Positions 1 to 8,729 of a stretch of DNA of 64,000 nucleotides are shown one piece after another; position 1 is the stretch's first letter, and the number at the start of each line of letters is the position of its first letter. This DNA comes from Nemorincola sp044225795 (GTDB lineage: Bacteria > Bacteroidota > Bacteroidia > Chitinophagales > Chitinophagaceae), in NCBI GenBank assembly GCA_044225795.1, contig JBGAIF010000002.1, positions 496,001 to 560,000 of the forward strand, written 5' to 3'. The notes beneath the pieces are model-generated. The model ran no database searches. It was not told where the DNA came from and was given only the letters and a program-made list of their open reading frames with translations. Made by a program: the position numbers and the translations under genes.

Positions 1-105
1 CGTCAAAAACCGGGAACAGAACCGTGTTACATACCGGTTGCCCGAAAGCTATTGACAGGGCATGCAAGTTAGCAGTTTTTGGCCTGTAAAGCGATAGCAC
101 GCGCG

Positions 106-134
106 TTGTGTTTCAAAATTTTACCATATCTTTA
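106..134 (+). promoter_or_regulatory. Bacteroidota-type promoter (-33 TTG, -7 TATCTTTA)
   Basis: TTG at 106-108 and TATCTTTA at 127-134 are separated by 18 bases, matching the Bacteroidota arrangement TTG-N17-23-TAnnTTTG except for the last base of the -7 element. Transcription would begin near base 140, a few bases before the GTG at 147, which supports that start over the GTG at 108. Confidence 0.45.
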
Positions 135-146
135 CGCGTCTTAATC

Positions 147-1076
147 GTGAAAAAGAGCATTCTTACATTATTGGTTCTGCTTGCGTGCATCTGTGGCTAT
201 GCGCAGAAAGTACATTTTACCGATGTGACCAACCGATGGCATATGGAAGACAGTACCTCTACCTGCTGCACCATAACGGGCATTCAGTATACTACTAACT
301 ACTACCTACCTGACGGCGACGTTACATTCATGGGGAATATCTACAAATCACTCATCCACTCAACCGGGTACTGCCTGGTGCGTGAAGTGGGAAACAAGGT
401 CTATGTGGTTGGCACTTCAGATTCCATAGAAATGCTGCTTTATGATTTTGATCTTGGCCTGAATGATACTATGCGTTTTGTTTATCCGTTAGACACCTAT
501 ACTTCGTGGGTGACCAGAACGGACTCTACGCAGATCAATGGCACCTGGTACAAAACATGGGCGTTTGATGGAATTGATGTCAATAAGGATTCTACCCGTT
601 CAATTAAATATAACGTTATTGAAGGACTCGGCTGCACCAACGGCGCTTATTATCCGGCATGCCCCTACCCGCTTACGGCCTTCTCTGACGTGATGCTTTG
701 CTTCAACAACAGCGACTATATCACAGGCCTAAGCAACCCGGTGATCGGCTACGCGCAGGCGCATACGCAGAGCTTTGACAATACTACCAGTTGTAAGGCT
801 GTGGCTACCTTAAATACTTCATCGGTTGTTGCCGGAAAGGAAAATGTAGTTGTTGCGCCCAATCCCGTAGTAAGTGATAGTAAGATCATATTACCAGCCG
901 GCGTCAAAAGTGCCCGTGTAAGTATCTATAATATGCTGGGCCAATGCGTTTACACCGTTCAGGTATGCGGAACATCCATACAGATCGGAGCAGCCATACA
1001 GTCTCCGGGCGTATACACCTTTCTTGTAACGGATAACACAAACGGCCGGATCTATTCCGGGAAATTCACAAAATAA
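147..1076 (+). CDS. secreted protein with T9SS type A sorting domain
   Basis: The protein starts with a signal peptide (VKKS, a hydrophobic LTLLVLLACIC run, then a GYAQ cleavage region). Its last ~75 residues have the layout of a T9SS C-terminal sorting domain: a VAPNPV motif, a strand containing YNMLGQ, and a final GVYTFLV...GKF. The middle ~200 residues match no family I recognise. The product should cross the outer membrane by the type IX system and be anchored or released. I chose the GTG at 147 because the in-frame GTG at 108 lies upstream of the -7 promoter element and would bury the signal peptide behind 13 extra residues. It converges with the next gene at a gap of 8 bases. Confidence 0.75.
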   Translation: MKKSILTLLVLLACICGYAQKVHFTDVTNRWHMEDSTSTCCTITGIQYTTNYYLPDGDVTFMGNIYKSLIHSTGYCLVREVGNKVYVVGTSDSIEMLLYDFDLGLNDTMRFVYPLDTYTSWVTRTDSTQINGTWYKTWAFDGIDVNKDSTRSIKYNVIEGLGCTNGAYYPACPYPLTAFSDVMLCFNNSDYITGLSNPVIGYAQAHTQSFDNTTSCKAVATLNTSSVVAGKENVVVAPNPVVSDSKIILPAGVKSARVSIYNMLGQCVYTVQVCGTSIQIGAAIQSPGVYTFLVTDNTNGRIYSGKFTK

Positions 1077-1084
1077 CTGCGTAA

Positions 1085-1555
1085 CTATTCCACTGCGCCA
1101 AACTGCCTGAGATGGTGGATACCATGCTTGTGCAACAATTGCACCTGGTGTTCAAAGTCAAGGTTCCCGAAGAACGGGTTAGCCGTTATTTTACCAGGAT
1201 GCTGTTCATGAACAGCAAAGAAATGATCTATTTCCTCCTGCAGCTCCTTTATTGCATCGGCTTTTGTAGCGTGCCTGGTCGGCACCGGGGTGTCCGGCAT
1301 CAGTACATTAGGCGTGTTCTCAGGAAACTGTTTCTCGCTGGAAAGAAAACCCTGCATACGTGGCAGACGCTCAGCCTCGGTCACTATCTCCATAGGCACC
1401 TTGCCACTTGCTATGCGCACATAATCGCTCATATGCTCTATCATCTGCTGCACATTCATCTTGCCCCATTTGCGTGGCGCGTCAGCATCCAACTGAGATA
1501 GTATCTTAGTGTATTCGTTCCTAAGGAAATTGGCTTTGTCCTGAATATGCTCCAT
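1085..1555 (-). CDS. DinB-like / DUF1569-type protein
   Basis: A 156-residue, probably cytoplasmic, mostly helical protein. Spaced histidines (EHMSDYV near residue 40 and the closing HKHGIHHLRQF) resemble the metal-binding four-helix-bundle DinB/DUF1569 superfamily, in which three histidines hold a divalent metal. The substrate is unknown; some relatives are thiol-dependent transferases. It lies 24 bases downstream of the MoxR gene on the same strand, so the two are probably co-transcribed. The family call rests on overall pattern rather than a diagnostic motif. Confidence 0.55.
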   Translation of the reverse strand: MEHIQDKANFLRNEYTKILSQLDADAPRKWGKMNVQQMIEHMSDYVRIASGKVPMEIVTEAERLPRMQGFLSSEKQFPENTPNVLMPDTPVPTRHATKADAIKELQEEIDHFFAVHEQHPGKITANPFFGNLDFEHQVQLLHKHGIHHLRQFGAVE

Positions 1556-1579
1556 ATCTCAAAGATTAAAAAGTATGGT

Positions 1580-2545
1580 TTACAACAATTGTTTTATCAA
1601 TGCGTCCTGCGTAACCCCTTCCGCCTCAGCCTTGTAGTTCCTCAGCACACGATGACGAAGCACCGGGAGCGCCATAGCCCTAACGTCTTCGATATCGGGC
1701 GAATACTTACCCTTTAATAAGGCGTGGCATTTGGCACCCAGCACTAGGTATTGCGACGCTCTCGGTCCCGCGCCATATGCCACATATTTTTGCGCTACGG
1801 CATCAGCGGTTCCGGCACCAGGCCTTGTTTTCTGTACTAGCCCGACCGCATATTCCAATACATTATCAGGGACCGGCACACGGCGTACCAGGTCCTGGAA
1901 ATAGAGAATATCTTCTCCTCCCATCACCTTCGACAGTTCCGCAGCAACAGCGCCAGTAGTATTGCGCACGATAATGACCTCTTCGGCAAAAGAAGGATAG
2001 TCTAATGTCACCTGGAACATAAAACGGTCTAACTGGGCCTCCGGAAGCGGGTAAGTGCCTTCCTGCTCTATCGGGTTCTGGGTAGCCAATACAAAGAATG
2101 GTGATGGCAACTTATACACTGTACCGGCAGCCGTCACATTACGTTCCTGCATGGCCTCGAGCAGCGCTGCCTGTGTCTTGGGTGGTGTACGATTGATCTC
2201 ATCGGCAAGGATGATATTGGCAAAAACGGGGCCTTTTATGAACTGAAACTGCCTTTGCTCATTGAGTATCTCCGCACCCACTATATCGCTCGGCATCAGG
2301 TCGGGGGTGAACTGGATACGCTTGAAGGACAGGTCCAGCGCTTCAGATATGGTCTTTACAAGCAGGGTTTTGGCAAGGCCTGGTACGCCTACCAGCAGTG
2401 TATGGCCGTTGCACAATATGGAGATCAGCAATTTCTCAACTACATCATCCTGGCCAACAATAATTCTGGCGATCGCCTTTCTCATGGCGGCCACCTGTTG
2501 TTTAAGGGCTTCTGCGGCTTCTATATCATTAGCGTATGATCGCAT
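1580..2545 (-). CDS. MoxR-family AAA+ ATPase
   Basis: This is a 321-residue ATPase of the MoxR (AAA_3) family, which acts as a chaperone-like activator often paired with DUF58/VWA proteins. It has a Walker A motif GVPGLAKT (residues 53-60), Walker B ending DEINR (115-119), a sensor-1 ATQNP (155-159), and the helical lid after residue ~220. The length is normal. The usual DUF58 and VWA partners are not in the sequence downstream, where a DinB-like gene follows instead, so its client cannot be read from context. Confidence 0.93.
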   Translation of the reverse strand: MRSYANDIEAAEALKQQVAAMRKAIARIIVGQDDVVEKLLISILCNGHTLLVGVPGLAKTLLVKTISEALDLSFKRIQFTPDLMPSDIVGAEILNEQRQFQFIKGPVFANIILADEINRTPPKTQAALLEAMQERNVTAAGTVYKLPSPFFVLATQNPIEQEGTYPLPEAQLDRFMFQVTLDYPSFAEEVIIVRNTTGAVAAELSKVMGGEDILYFQDLVRRVPVPDNVLEYAVGLVQKTRPGAGTADAVAQKYVAYGAGPRASQYLVLGAKCHALLKGKYSPDIEDVRAMALPVLRHRVLRNYKAEAEGVTQDALIKQLL

Positions 2546-2634
2546 GTTGTGGTATTCTTTTTCTTTTAAAAAGGGAAGTTCTATTATTTTGTGTTAAGAA
2601 ACAAATACAAATCCCCAACAAATACTTAAATCGC

Positions 2635-2967
2635 ATGGACATCACGATAAAAGAGGCGCAGCAGCAGGTAGATAACTGGATAAGGACCGTGGGCGTACGC
2701 TACTTTAGCGAACTGACCAACCTGGGCATACTAATGGAAGAAGTGGGCGAACTCTCCCGCCTGATGGTGCGTAAGTACGGGGAGCAATCTTTTAAAGAAA
2801 GTGATAAACAAAAGGATATAGCCGACGAAATGGCCGATGTGCTATGGGTGCTCATGTGCCTTGCCAACCAGACAGGTGTGGACCTGACCGATGCTTTAGA
2901 AAAGAACTTTGAGAAGAAGAATATGAGGGATGCGAACAGGCATAGGGACAATGAGAAATTAAGATAG
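2635..2967 (+). CDS. MazG-like nucleotide pyrophosphohydrolase
   Basis: A 110-residue all-alpha NTP pyrophosphohydrolase of the MazG-like family. It carries the metal-binding pattern EEVGELSR (EExxE) followed about 30 residues later by DEMADVLW (ExxD type), which hydrolyses (d)NTPs to the monophosphate and PPi. I chose the ATG at 2635 (MDITIKEAQQQ) because the reading frame further upstream runs into the divergent MoxR gene and does not look like protein. The length fits single-domain house-cleaning enzymes. A strong bidirectional terminator follows. Confidence 0.87.
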   Translation: MDITIKEAQQQVDNWIRTVGVRYFSELTNLGILMEEVGELSRLMVRKYGEQSFKESDKQKDIADEMADVLWVLMCLANQTGVDLTDALEKNFEKKNMRDANRHRDNEKLR

Positions 2968-2981
2968 ACACACAGAACCAT

Positions 2982-3022
2982 AAAAAGCGAAGCCCCCGAA
3001 AAAATCGGGGGCTTCGCTTTTT
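2982..3022. terminator. bidirectional rho-independent terminator
   Basis: A perfect 18-bp stem (2982-2999 with 3005-3022) with a 5-base A loop. The arms begin in A5 and end in T5, so it can terminate from both sides. It lies between the convergent MazG gene and the giant repeat-protein gene. Confidence 0.93.
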
Positions 3023-3037
3023 ATCATCACTGCCTGA

Positions 3038-6000
3038 TTACTGTCCGTTCTTGATGAACTTCTCAGCCTTCAGCAGCATATTATTTTCATCATAGATCAT
3101 GATCATGTACGTGCCATTAGCCAGTTGACCAACATTTACGCTGATCGCTTCCTTCTGAGCCAGCAACATCTTACCATCCATGGTCAGTACTGTTACAAAT
3201 ACACGCTGTGGCGCATCTATGTAGAGGACATTAGATACTGGGTTTGGATAAACTTTGATATCGTCTGCATTACGTACGATGTGTTTAACAACATTCGGAG
3301 GCGTAGGACCATCAAAGATGTATGGAACATCCGCAGTATCAGAACATCCGTTTATGTCTGTTACTACCACGTTGTACTCACCTCCATAGTTTGGCGGCGT
3401 GCTATAAGAAACTGCACCAGGTATCGCTACGCTATCAAAATACCACTGGTATGAACTGAACGAACCTGTATACAACAGACCTGCAACACTATCATAAGAT
3501 ATTACTGCAACCGGAGATGGTACTACGTTGATAGAACCTATCTCTACATGGCAGGTACCATTATCTACAGTCACGTTGTAAGTTCCGATGGCCGTAGTGC
3601 TGTAGTTGGCATCTGTTGCGCCCGGAACAGGAGAACCACCGAGGTTCCATTGGTAAGTAAGACCACTACCTGAAGTCACCGCTGAAAGGTTAACAGGAGC
3701 TCCGTGACAAACAGTAGCAGATGTCGTAGGCAATGTAGCCAATGGTGGCATTGCATTACCGATAGAGAATCCATAAGTAGCAGATGTTGTACAGCCGCTC
3801 AGGTTGGTTACAGAGTATGAGATAGTAACACTACCGAACGACATACCTGTCACCACGCCGCTGCCTGATACTGTAGCTACTGATGCGTCGCTGCTGCTCC
3901 ATACTCCACCCGGAGTCGCATCGGCAAGAGTAGCAGAGATACCGGCACACATATTGGTCATAGAACCAGTTATGGCAGAAACAACCGGAGATGCTATCAC
4001 CGTAAGATCAGTGCTGCCTACAGTAGTAGTACATCCGAACGGCGTAGTAACTGTGTAGCTGATCGTTGTTGTACCTGCGGCAACGCCGAACACATTACCT
4101 GCAAGGTCAACCGTAGCGACAGACATATCGGCTGATGACCATACACCACCCGGAGTTGGGTTGGTAAAGAGCGTAGTATAATTCTGACACAATGTAGACG
4201 CACCGGAGATAACGCCAACCACCGGCAATGCATTTACGGTATCAGTAACCGCAATGAAGCATCCAGTAGCAGTGAGCGTATAGGTGACATTAAATGTACC
4301 TGCGGAAAGACCGGAAACAAGGCCGGTTACAGGGTCAATAGTAGCTATAGACACATCGCTGCTGCTCCACAATCCACCGCTGGTTGCATCACTAAGCGTA
4401 ATGAACGAGCTCACACATACATTGGTTGGTCCAAGTATTGCCGTTGGCAGCGGGTCAACTGTAATAACTGTGCTGCCAAGCATTGTATTCATACAACCGG
4501 TTGTAGCGTTTGTTGCTATGATGGTGTAAACACCTGCGGTCAGTGTCATATTAAGGGCTGAACCGGTACCAGGTATGATCGTACCTGTTGGTACACCACC
4601 GAGATATATTTCGTAGTTCACACCTACTTCAGAGCCACTCAATGTCACATTAAGACCAGGGCCACCTGCACAATAGCTGCCACCTGCACTCATTGCAAAT
4701 GCAACAGGAAGGGGATCAACAACGATAACAGGAGTGCCGCTCATATTGTTAGTACAGAAAGTGGTCAGGTCAGTAGCAATAATGGTGTAAGTACCACCTG
4801 TGGTCTGGAAACCAAAGTCAAGCGGAGAACCGGTTCCGGAAACGAGTCCACCAACAGGTATGCCGTCAACAAACAACTGGTATCCTATTCCCAGATCCGA
4901 GCCGGAGAGGGTAATATCAATACCTGGGCCACCTGCACAATAATGGCCACCTGCACTCAGGTTGTACGGCGCAGGAAGCGGATTAACAACAACTGTTGCG
5001 CTAAGTGCCATATTGCTCGTACATCCTGTTGTTGTGTTCGTAGCAACGCAGGTGTAGGTGCCAGCCATTGTCTGGAAACCAAGGTCAAGCGGAGAGCCTG
5101 TTCCCGCCACTGCTGATCCAACAGGGAATCCACCAACCCAAAGTTGATAGCTTACGCCAATTTCTGAACCAGTCAATGTAAGGTCTATACCAGGACCGCC
5201 GGCGCAATAAGCGCCACCAGGGTTCATATTAAATACTATAGGAAGTGCATCAACAACCACAACCGCAGAACCAAACATTACTGAAGAGCATCCGGTTGTT
5301 GCATTGGTAGCAACGATCGTATATGTACCGCCGGAAAGCTGCAAGCCGAAGCTAAGTGCAGAACCTGTACCGGCCAGAGGGCCACCAACAGGGAATCCAC
5401 CATTGAATAACTGATAGTTTACACCTACTTCGGAAGAAGAGAGTCCAACATTCACGCCTGCACCACCTGCGCAATAGTGTCCGCCACCGGTTACATTGTA
5501 AATGATCGGCAATGGATCAACAGTGATCGTAGCGCTTCCTGTCATTGGAGCGGTACAACCAGTAGCAGTAATTGTAGCTGTGATCGTATAAGTACCCGGA
5601 TTAGTCTGAGCAGGGAATGTAAGCATAGCACCGGTTCCTGCCATCGGAGCACCGATAGCAACGATACCGTAGTATAACTGGTAATCAGTACCTACATTAG
5701 AACTGCTTAGTGTAACACTGATACCGGCACCACCTGCGCAGTAGCTACCTGAACCACCCACATTGAACGCGGTTGGCAATGGATTAACGATCACATTCAC
5801 GCTACCTGTCATATTATTAACACATGTAGTAACAGTGTTAGTTGCCACTACTGTATAATTACCTGCCGCGGTCTGTAATCCGAAATCAACTGCTCCGCCT
5901 GTACCCGGTTGAATATTACCGGAAGCAACCGCATTGATATACAATTCATAGTTTGTAGTAAAATCTGAACTGCTCAGCGATACGTCAACACCTGTACCAC

Positions 6001-6610
6001 CGGCACAGAACTGACCACCACCCAGAACAGCATATTGGTTAGGCAGCGGCAGTATTGATATTGCCACTCCGCCTGTCATTGTATTTGTACATCCTGTAAC
6101 CGCATCAGTAGCAACAACAGTATAGAAGCCTGCTGCAGCCTGCACTCCGAAATCAAGCGGGCTACCTGTACCAGCTACAGCACCACCTACAGGTGCAAAG
6201 CCATTCATCAATTGATAATTAACTCCGATCGTAGAGTTACTGAGGCCTACATGAATTGAAGGAGAACCTGTGCAATAGCTACCACCACCTGTAACAGTAA
6301 ACTGTGTAGGCAGCGGATTTACTATGATCGTTGCAGAACTGCTCATTGTATTAGTACAGCCTGTTGAGGTGTTTGTTGCCAGAACAGTGTAGCTGCCGGC
6401 TGCCAGTTGCGCACCAAAGTCGATAGGGCTACCTGTACCTGCAATAGGAGCACCTACAGGACCTCCATTCATTAACTGGTAGCTGATACCAGGATCAGAA
6501 GAACTGAGCGTAACGTGCAGACCTGCACCACCGGCACAATATGCACCACCACCTGCAACTGTATATGCAGTAGGCAGCGGATCGATCGAAACATTTACGC
6601 TACCGCTCAT
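3038..6610 (-). CDS. C-terminal part of a giant T9SS-secreted repeat protein (frame-shifted from the upstream part)
   Basis: This 1190-codon frame is the continuation of the frame ending at 6612. It has no signal peptide and its first residues (MSGSVNVS) fall in the middle of a repeat. In order it holds eight ~89-residue modules (consensus PLPxxYxVxGGGxYCAGGxG ... YQLxxxGxPxG ... AGxYTVVAT ... GCxxxMxGS, two cysteines each), three Ig-like modules with GGxWSSSDxSVATV (BIG_2-like), a YQW-type Ig module, a PKD-like module and a T9SS sorting domain beginning around VYPNPVSN. It therefore carries the export signal that the N-terminal half lacks. Alone it would not be secreted, since it has no Sec signal. 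The terminator at 2982-3022 follows. Confidence 0.8.
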   Translation of the reverse strand: MSGSVNVSIDPLPTAYTVAGGGAYCAGGAGLHVTLSSSDPGISYQLMNGGPVGAPIAGTGSPIDFGAQLAAGSYTVLATNTSTGCTNTMSSSATIIVNPLPTQFTVTGGGSYCTGSPSIHVGLSNSTIGVNYQLMNGFAPVGGAVAGTGSPLDFGVQAAAGFYTVVATDAVTGCTNTMTGGVAISILPLPNQYAVLGGGQFCAGGTGVDVSLSSSDFTTNYELYINAVASGNIQPGTGGAVDFGLQTAAGNYTVVATNTVTTCVNNMTGSVNVIVNPLPTAFNVGGSGSYCAGGAGISVTLSSSNVGTDYQLYYGIVAIGAPMAGTGAMLTFPAQTNPGTYTITATITATGCTAPMTGSATITVDPLPIIYNVTGGGHYCAGGAGVNVGLSSSEVGVNYQLFNGGFPVGGPLAGTGSALSFGLQLSGGTYTIVATNATTGCSSVMFGSAVVVVDALPIVFNMNPGGAYCAGGPGIDLTLTGSEIGVSYQLWVGGFPVGSAVAGTGSPLDLGFQTMAGTYTCVATNTTTGCTSNMALSATVVVNPLPAPYNLSAGGHYCAGGPGIDITLSGSDLGIGYQLFVDGIPVGGLVSGTGSPLDFGFQTTGGTYTIIATDLTTFCTNNMSGTPVIVVDPLPVAFAMSAGGSYCAGGPGLNVTLSGSEVGVNYEIYLGGVPTGTIIPGTGSALNMTLTAGVYTIIATNATTGCMNTMLGSTVITVDPLPTAILGPTNVCVSSFITLSDATSGGLWSSSDVSIATIDPVTGLVSGLSAGTFNVTYTLTATGCFIAVTDTVNALPVVGVISGASTLCQNYTTLFTNPTPGGVWSSADMSVATVDLAGNVFGVAAGTTTISYTVTTPFGCTTTVGSTDLTVIASPVVSAITGSMTNMCAGISATLADATPGGVWSSSDASVATVSGSGVVTGMSFGSVTISYSVTNLSGCTTSATYGFSIGNAMPPLATLPTTSATVCHGAPVNLSAVTSGSGLTYQWNLGGSPVPGATDANYSTTAIGTYNVTVDNGTCHVEIGSINVVPSPVAVISYDSVAGLLYTGSFSSYQWYFDSVAIPGAVSYSTPPNYGGEYNVVVTDINGCSDTADVPYIFDGPTPPNVVKHIVRNADDIKVYPNPVSNVLYIDAPQRVFVTVLTMDGKMLLAQKEAISVNVGQLANGTYMIMIYDENNMLLKAEKFIKNGQ

Positions 6611-8729
6611 ATTATTGGTACATTTTGGCTAATATAAAATTGTAACCTGTTACTGTATAATTACCTGCAGATGTTTGGTTGCCGAATGTGATAGCAGAAC
6701 CAGAAGTACCACCTACAAGACCACCTACAGGAACACCGCCCAGGAACAACTGGTATTGAATACCGGTCTCAGAGTTAGCAACTCCCACAGGAACACCTGC
6801 GCCACCGAAACAGTATGCACCACCGCCTGTAACAGCATAAGCCACAGGAAGAGGATCAATGCTTATGGTTGCGCTACCGAACATCGTATTAGTGCAAAGT
6901 GTAGTAGCGTCAGTTCCGATAACTGTATAAGTTCCGGCAATGGTCTGTGAACCGAAGCTGATCACACCACCGTTACCGGCAACTGAAGAACCTACCGGTA
7001 CACCACCGAGATATAATTGGTAATTAACTCCAACATCAGATGGAGATAAGAATATATTGACACCACTTCCTCCTGCGCAATAACTGCTCACACCGAAAGT
7101 AGTTACGGTGTATGCATTAGGAAGAGGGTTGATCGTAACATTTACTGATCCGCTCATATTGCTCGTACAACCTGTTGGCAAGTTAGTGGCTACTACAGTA
7201 TAAGCACCTGCAGTTGTCTGGAAACCAAAGTCGAGAACACCGCCGGTACCGGAAAGTATAGTACCTGTTGGTGAACCGCCTATATAAAGCTCATAAGAGA
7301 TACCCGGAGTAGAACCGGACAGTCCTACATGAACACCAGAACCACCTGAGCAATAAGCACCACCACCTGTCACATTGAATACAAGAGGGAGAGGATTAAC
7401 TATTACCGTAGCGCTGCCAGTCATATTCTGAACACAACCTGTCGTAGCGTCAATAGCAATGGCAGTATATACTCCGGCAGCTGTTTCAAGGCCGAAAGTA
7501 AATCCGAAACCAAAACCGGCTACCGGGCTACCGGCAGGGGTGATACCATTATATAATTGGTAGTTAACACCACCGTCAGAACCACTGAGGAATACATTTA
7601 CACCTGAACCACCTGCACAATACTGGCCACCGCCGAATACAGTATAAGCATTAGGAAGCGGGTTGGTGAATACAGTTACTGAACCCGTCATGTTTGCTGT
7701 ACAGGTTGTAAAAGGATTAGTAGCTACCACAGTGTAGACACCTGTGGTAGCATGCAGACCGAAGTCCAGTGCACCACCGGTTCCCGGCACAGCACTACCT
7801 GTAGGCACGCCGCCGAGATATAATTGATATGAAATGCCAATATCTGAAGTGCTCAGTCCTACATGAACTCCCGTTCCTCCTACACAATAACCACCACCGC
7901 CTGTAACGATGTAGGCATTAGGCAGCGAGTTGATAGAAACCGTAACACTACCTGTCATAGTATTGGTACATGTAGTCAGTGTATTTGTAGCAACAACAGT
8001 ATAAGTACCTGCTGTTGTCTGCAAACCAAAAGTAATCGCAGTACCTGTACCTGCAACAGGAGCTCCGGTTGGCAGACCGTTCACATACAGTTGGTAGTTA
8101 ACACCGCCCTGTGAACCGGCAAGACCAACTGCAATTCCTGAACCACCTGCACAATAAGAACCACCTCCAGATACACTGAACGCCGTTGGCAATGGATCTA
8201 TCGATACTATCGCGCTTCCGCTCATGTTGCTTGTACAACCGGTAAATGCATCGGTCGCAACTACGGTATAAGTACCTGCCAACGTTTGGTTACCGAAAGT
8301 AATAACGCCCCCAGTACCTGACTGTGGGCCACCTAACGGCGTACCGTTACGATAGAGCTGATAATTTACACCAACTGTAGAACCACTTAATCCTACCGGG
8401 ACACCTGTACCACCTGCGCAATAGCTCGCAGTGCCGGTTACTGAAAATATAGAAGGCAATGAGTTGATCGAAACCGTCACACTACCCGTCATATTATTAA
8501 CACATCCGGTTGCTGTAACTGTTGCTACAACAGTATAACTACCAGCTACTGTTTGATTTCCAAAAGATATTGCAGCACCTGTACCGGATACAGGGCTTCC
8601 TACAGGGCTTGCACCAACGTATAACTGGTAAGTAACTCCTGATGTTGAATTGCTAAGTCCGACAGCAACACCAGCTCCGCCAGCGCAATAAGCGCCACCG
8701 CCTGTCACATTAAATGCGGTAGGCAATGG
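4454..8729 (-). repeat. array of 16 tandem ~89-residue Cys-containing modules
   Basis: About 4.28 kb of the giant gene is made of 16 imperfect tandem copies of roughly 267 bases. Each copy starts at a PLP or SLP triplet, has YCAGG (one Cys) near residue 12 and GCxxxM (second Cys) near residue 75. Copies differ enough in sequence to be distinct, but the frame and the conserved positions are kept. Seven copies and most of the eighth lie before the frameshift, and eight after it. Confidence 0.9.

Noticed and set aside
6612..6640. Programmed frameshifting joining the two halves of the repeat protein
   Set aside because: The needed shift is +1 at GCC-AAA-A; there is no slippery heptamer, rare-codon or stop-codon pause site of a known +1 type. 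A homopolymer indel is simpler.
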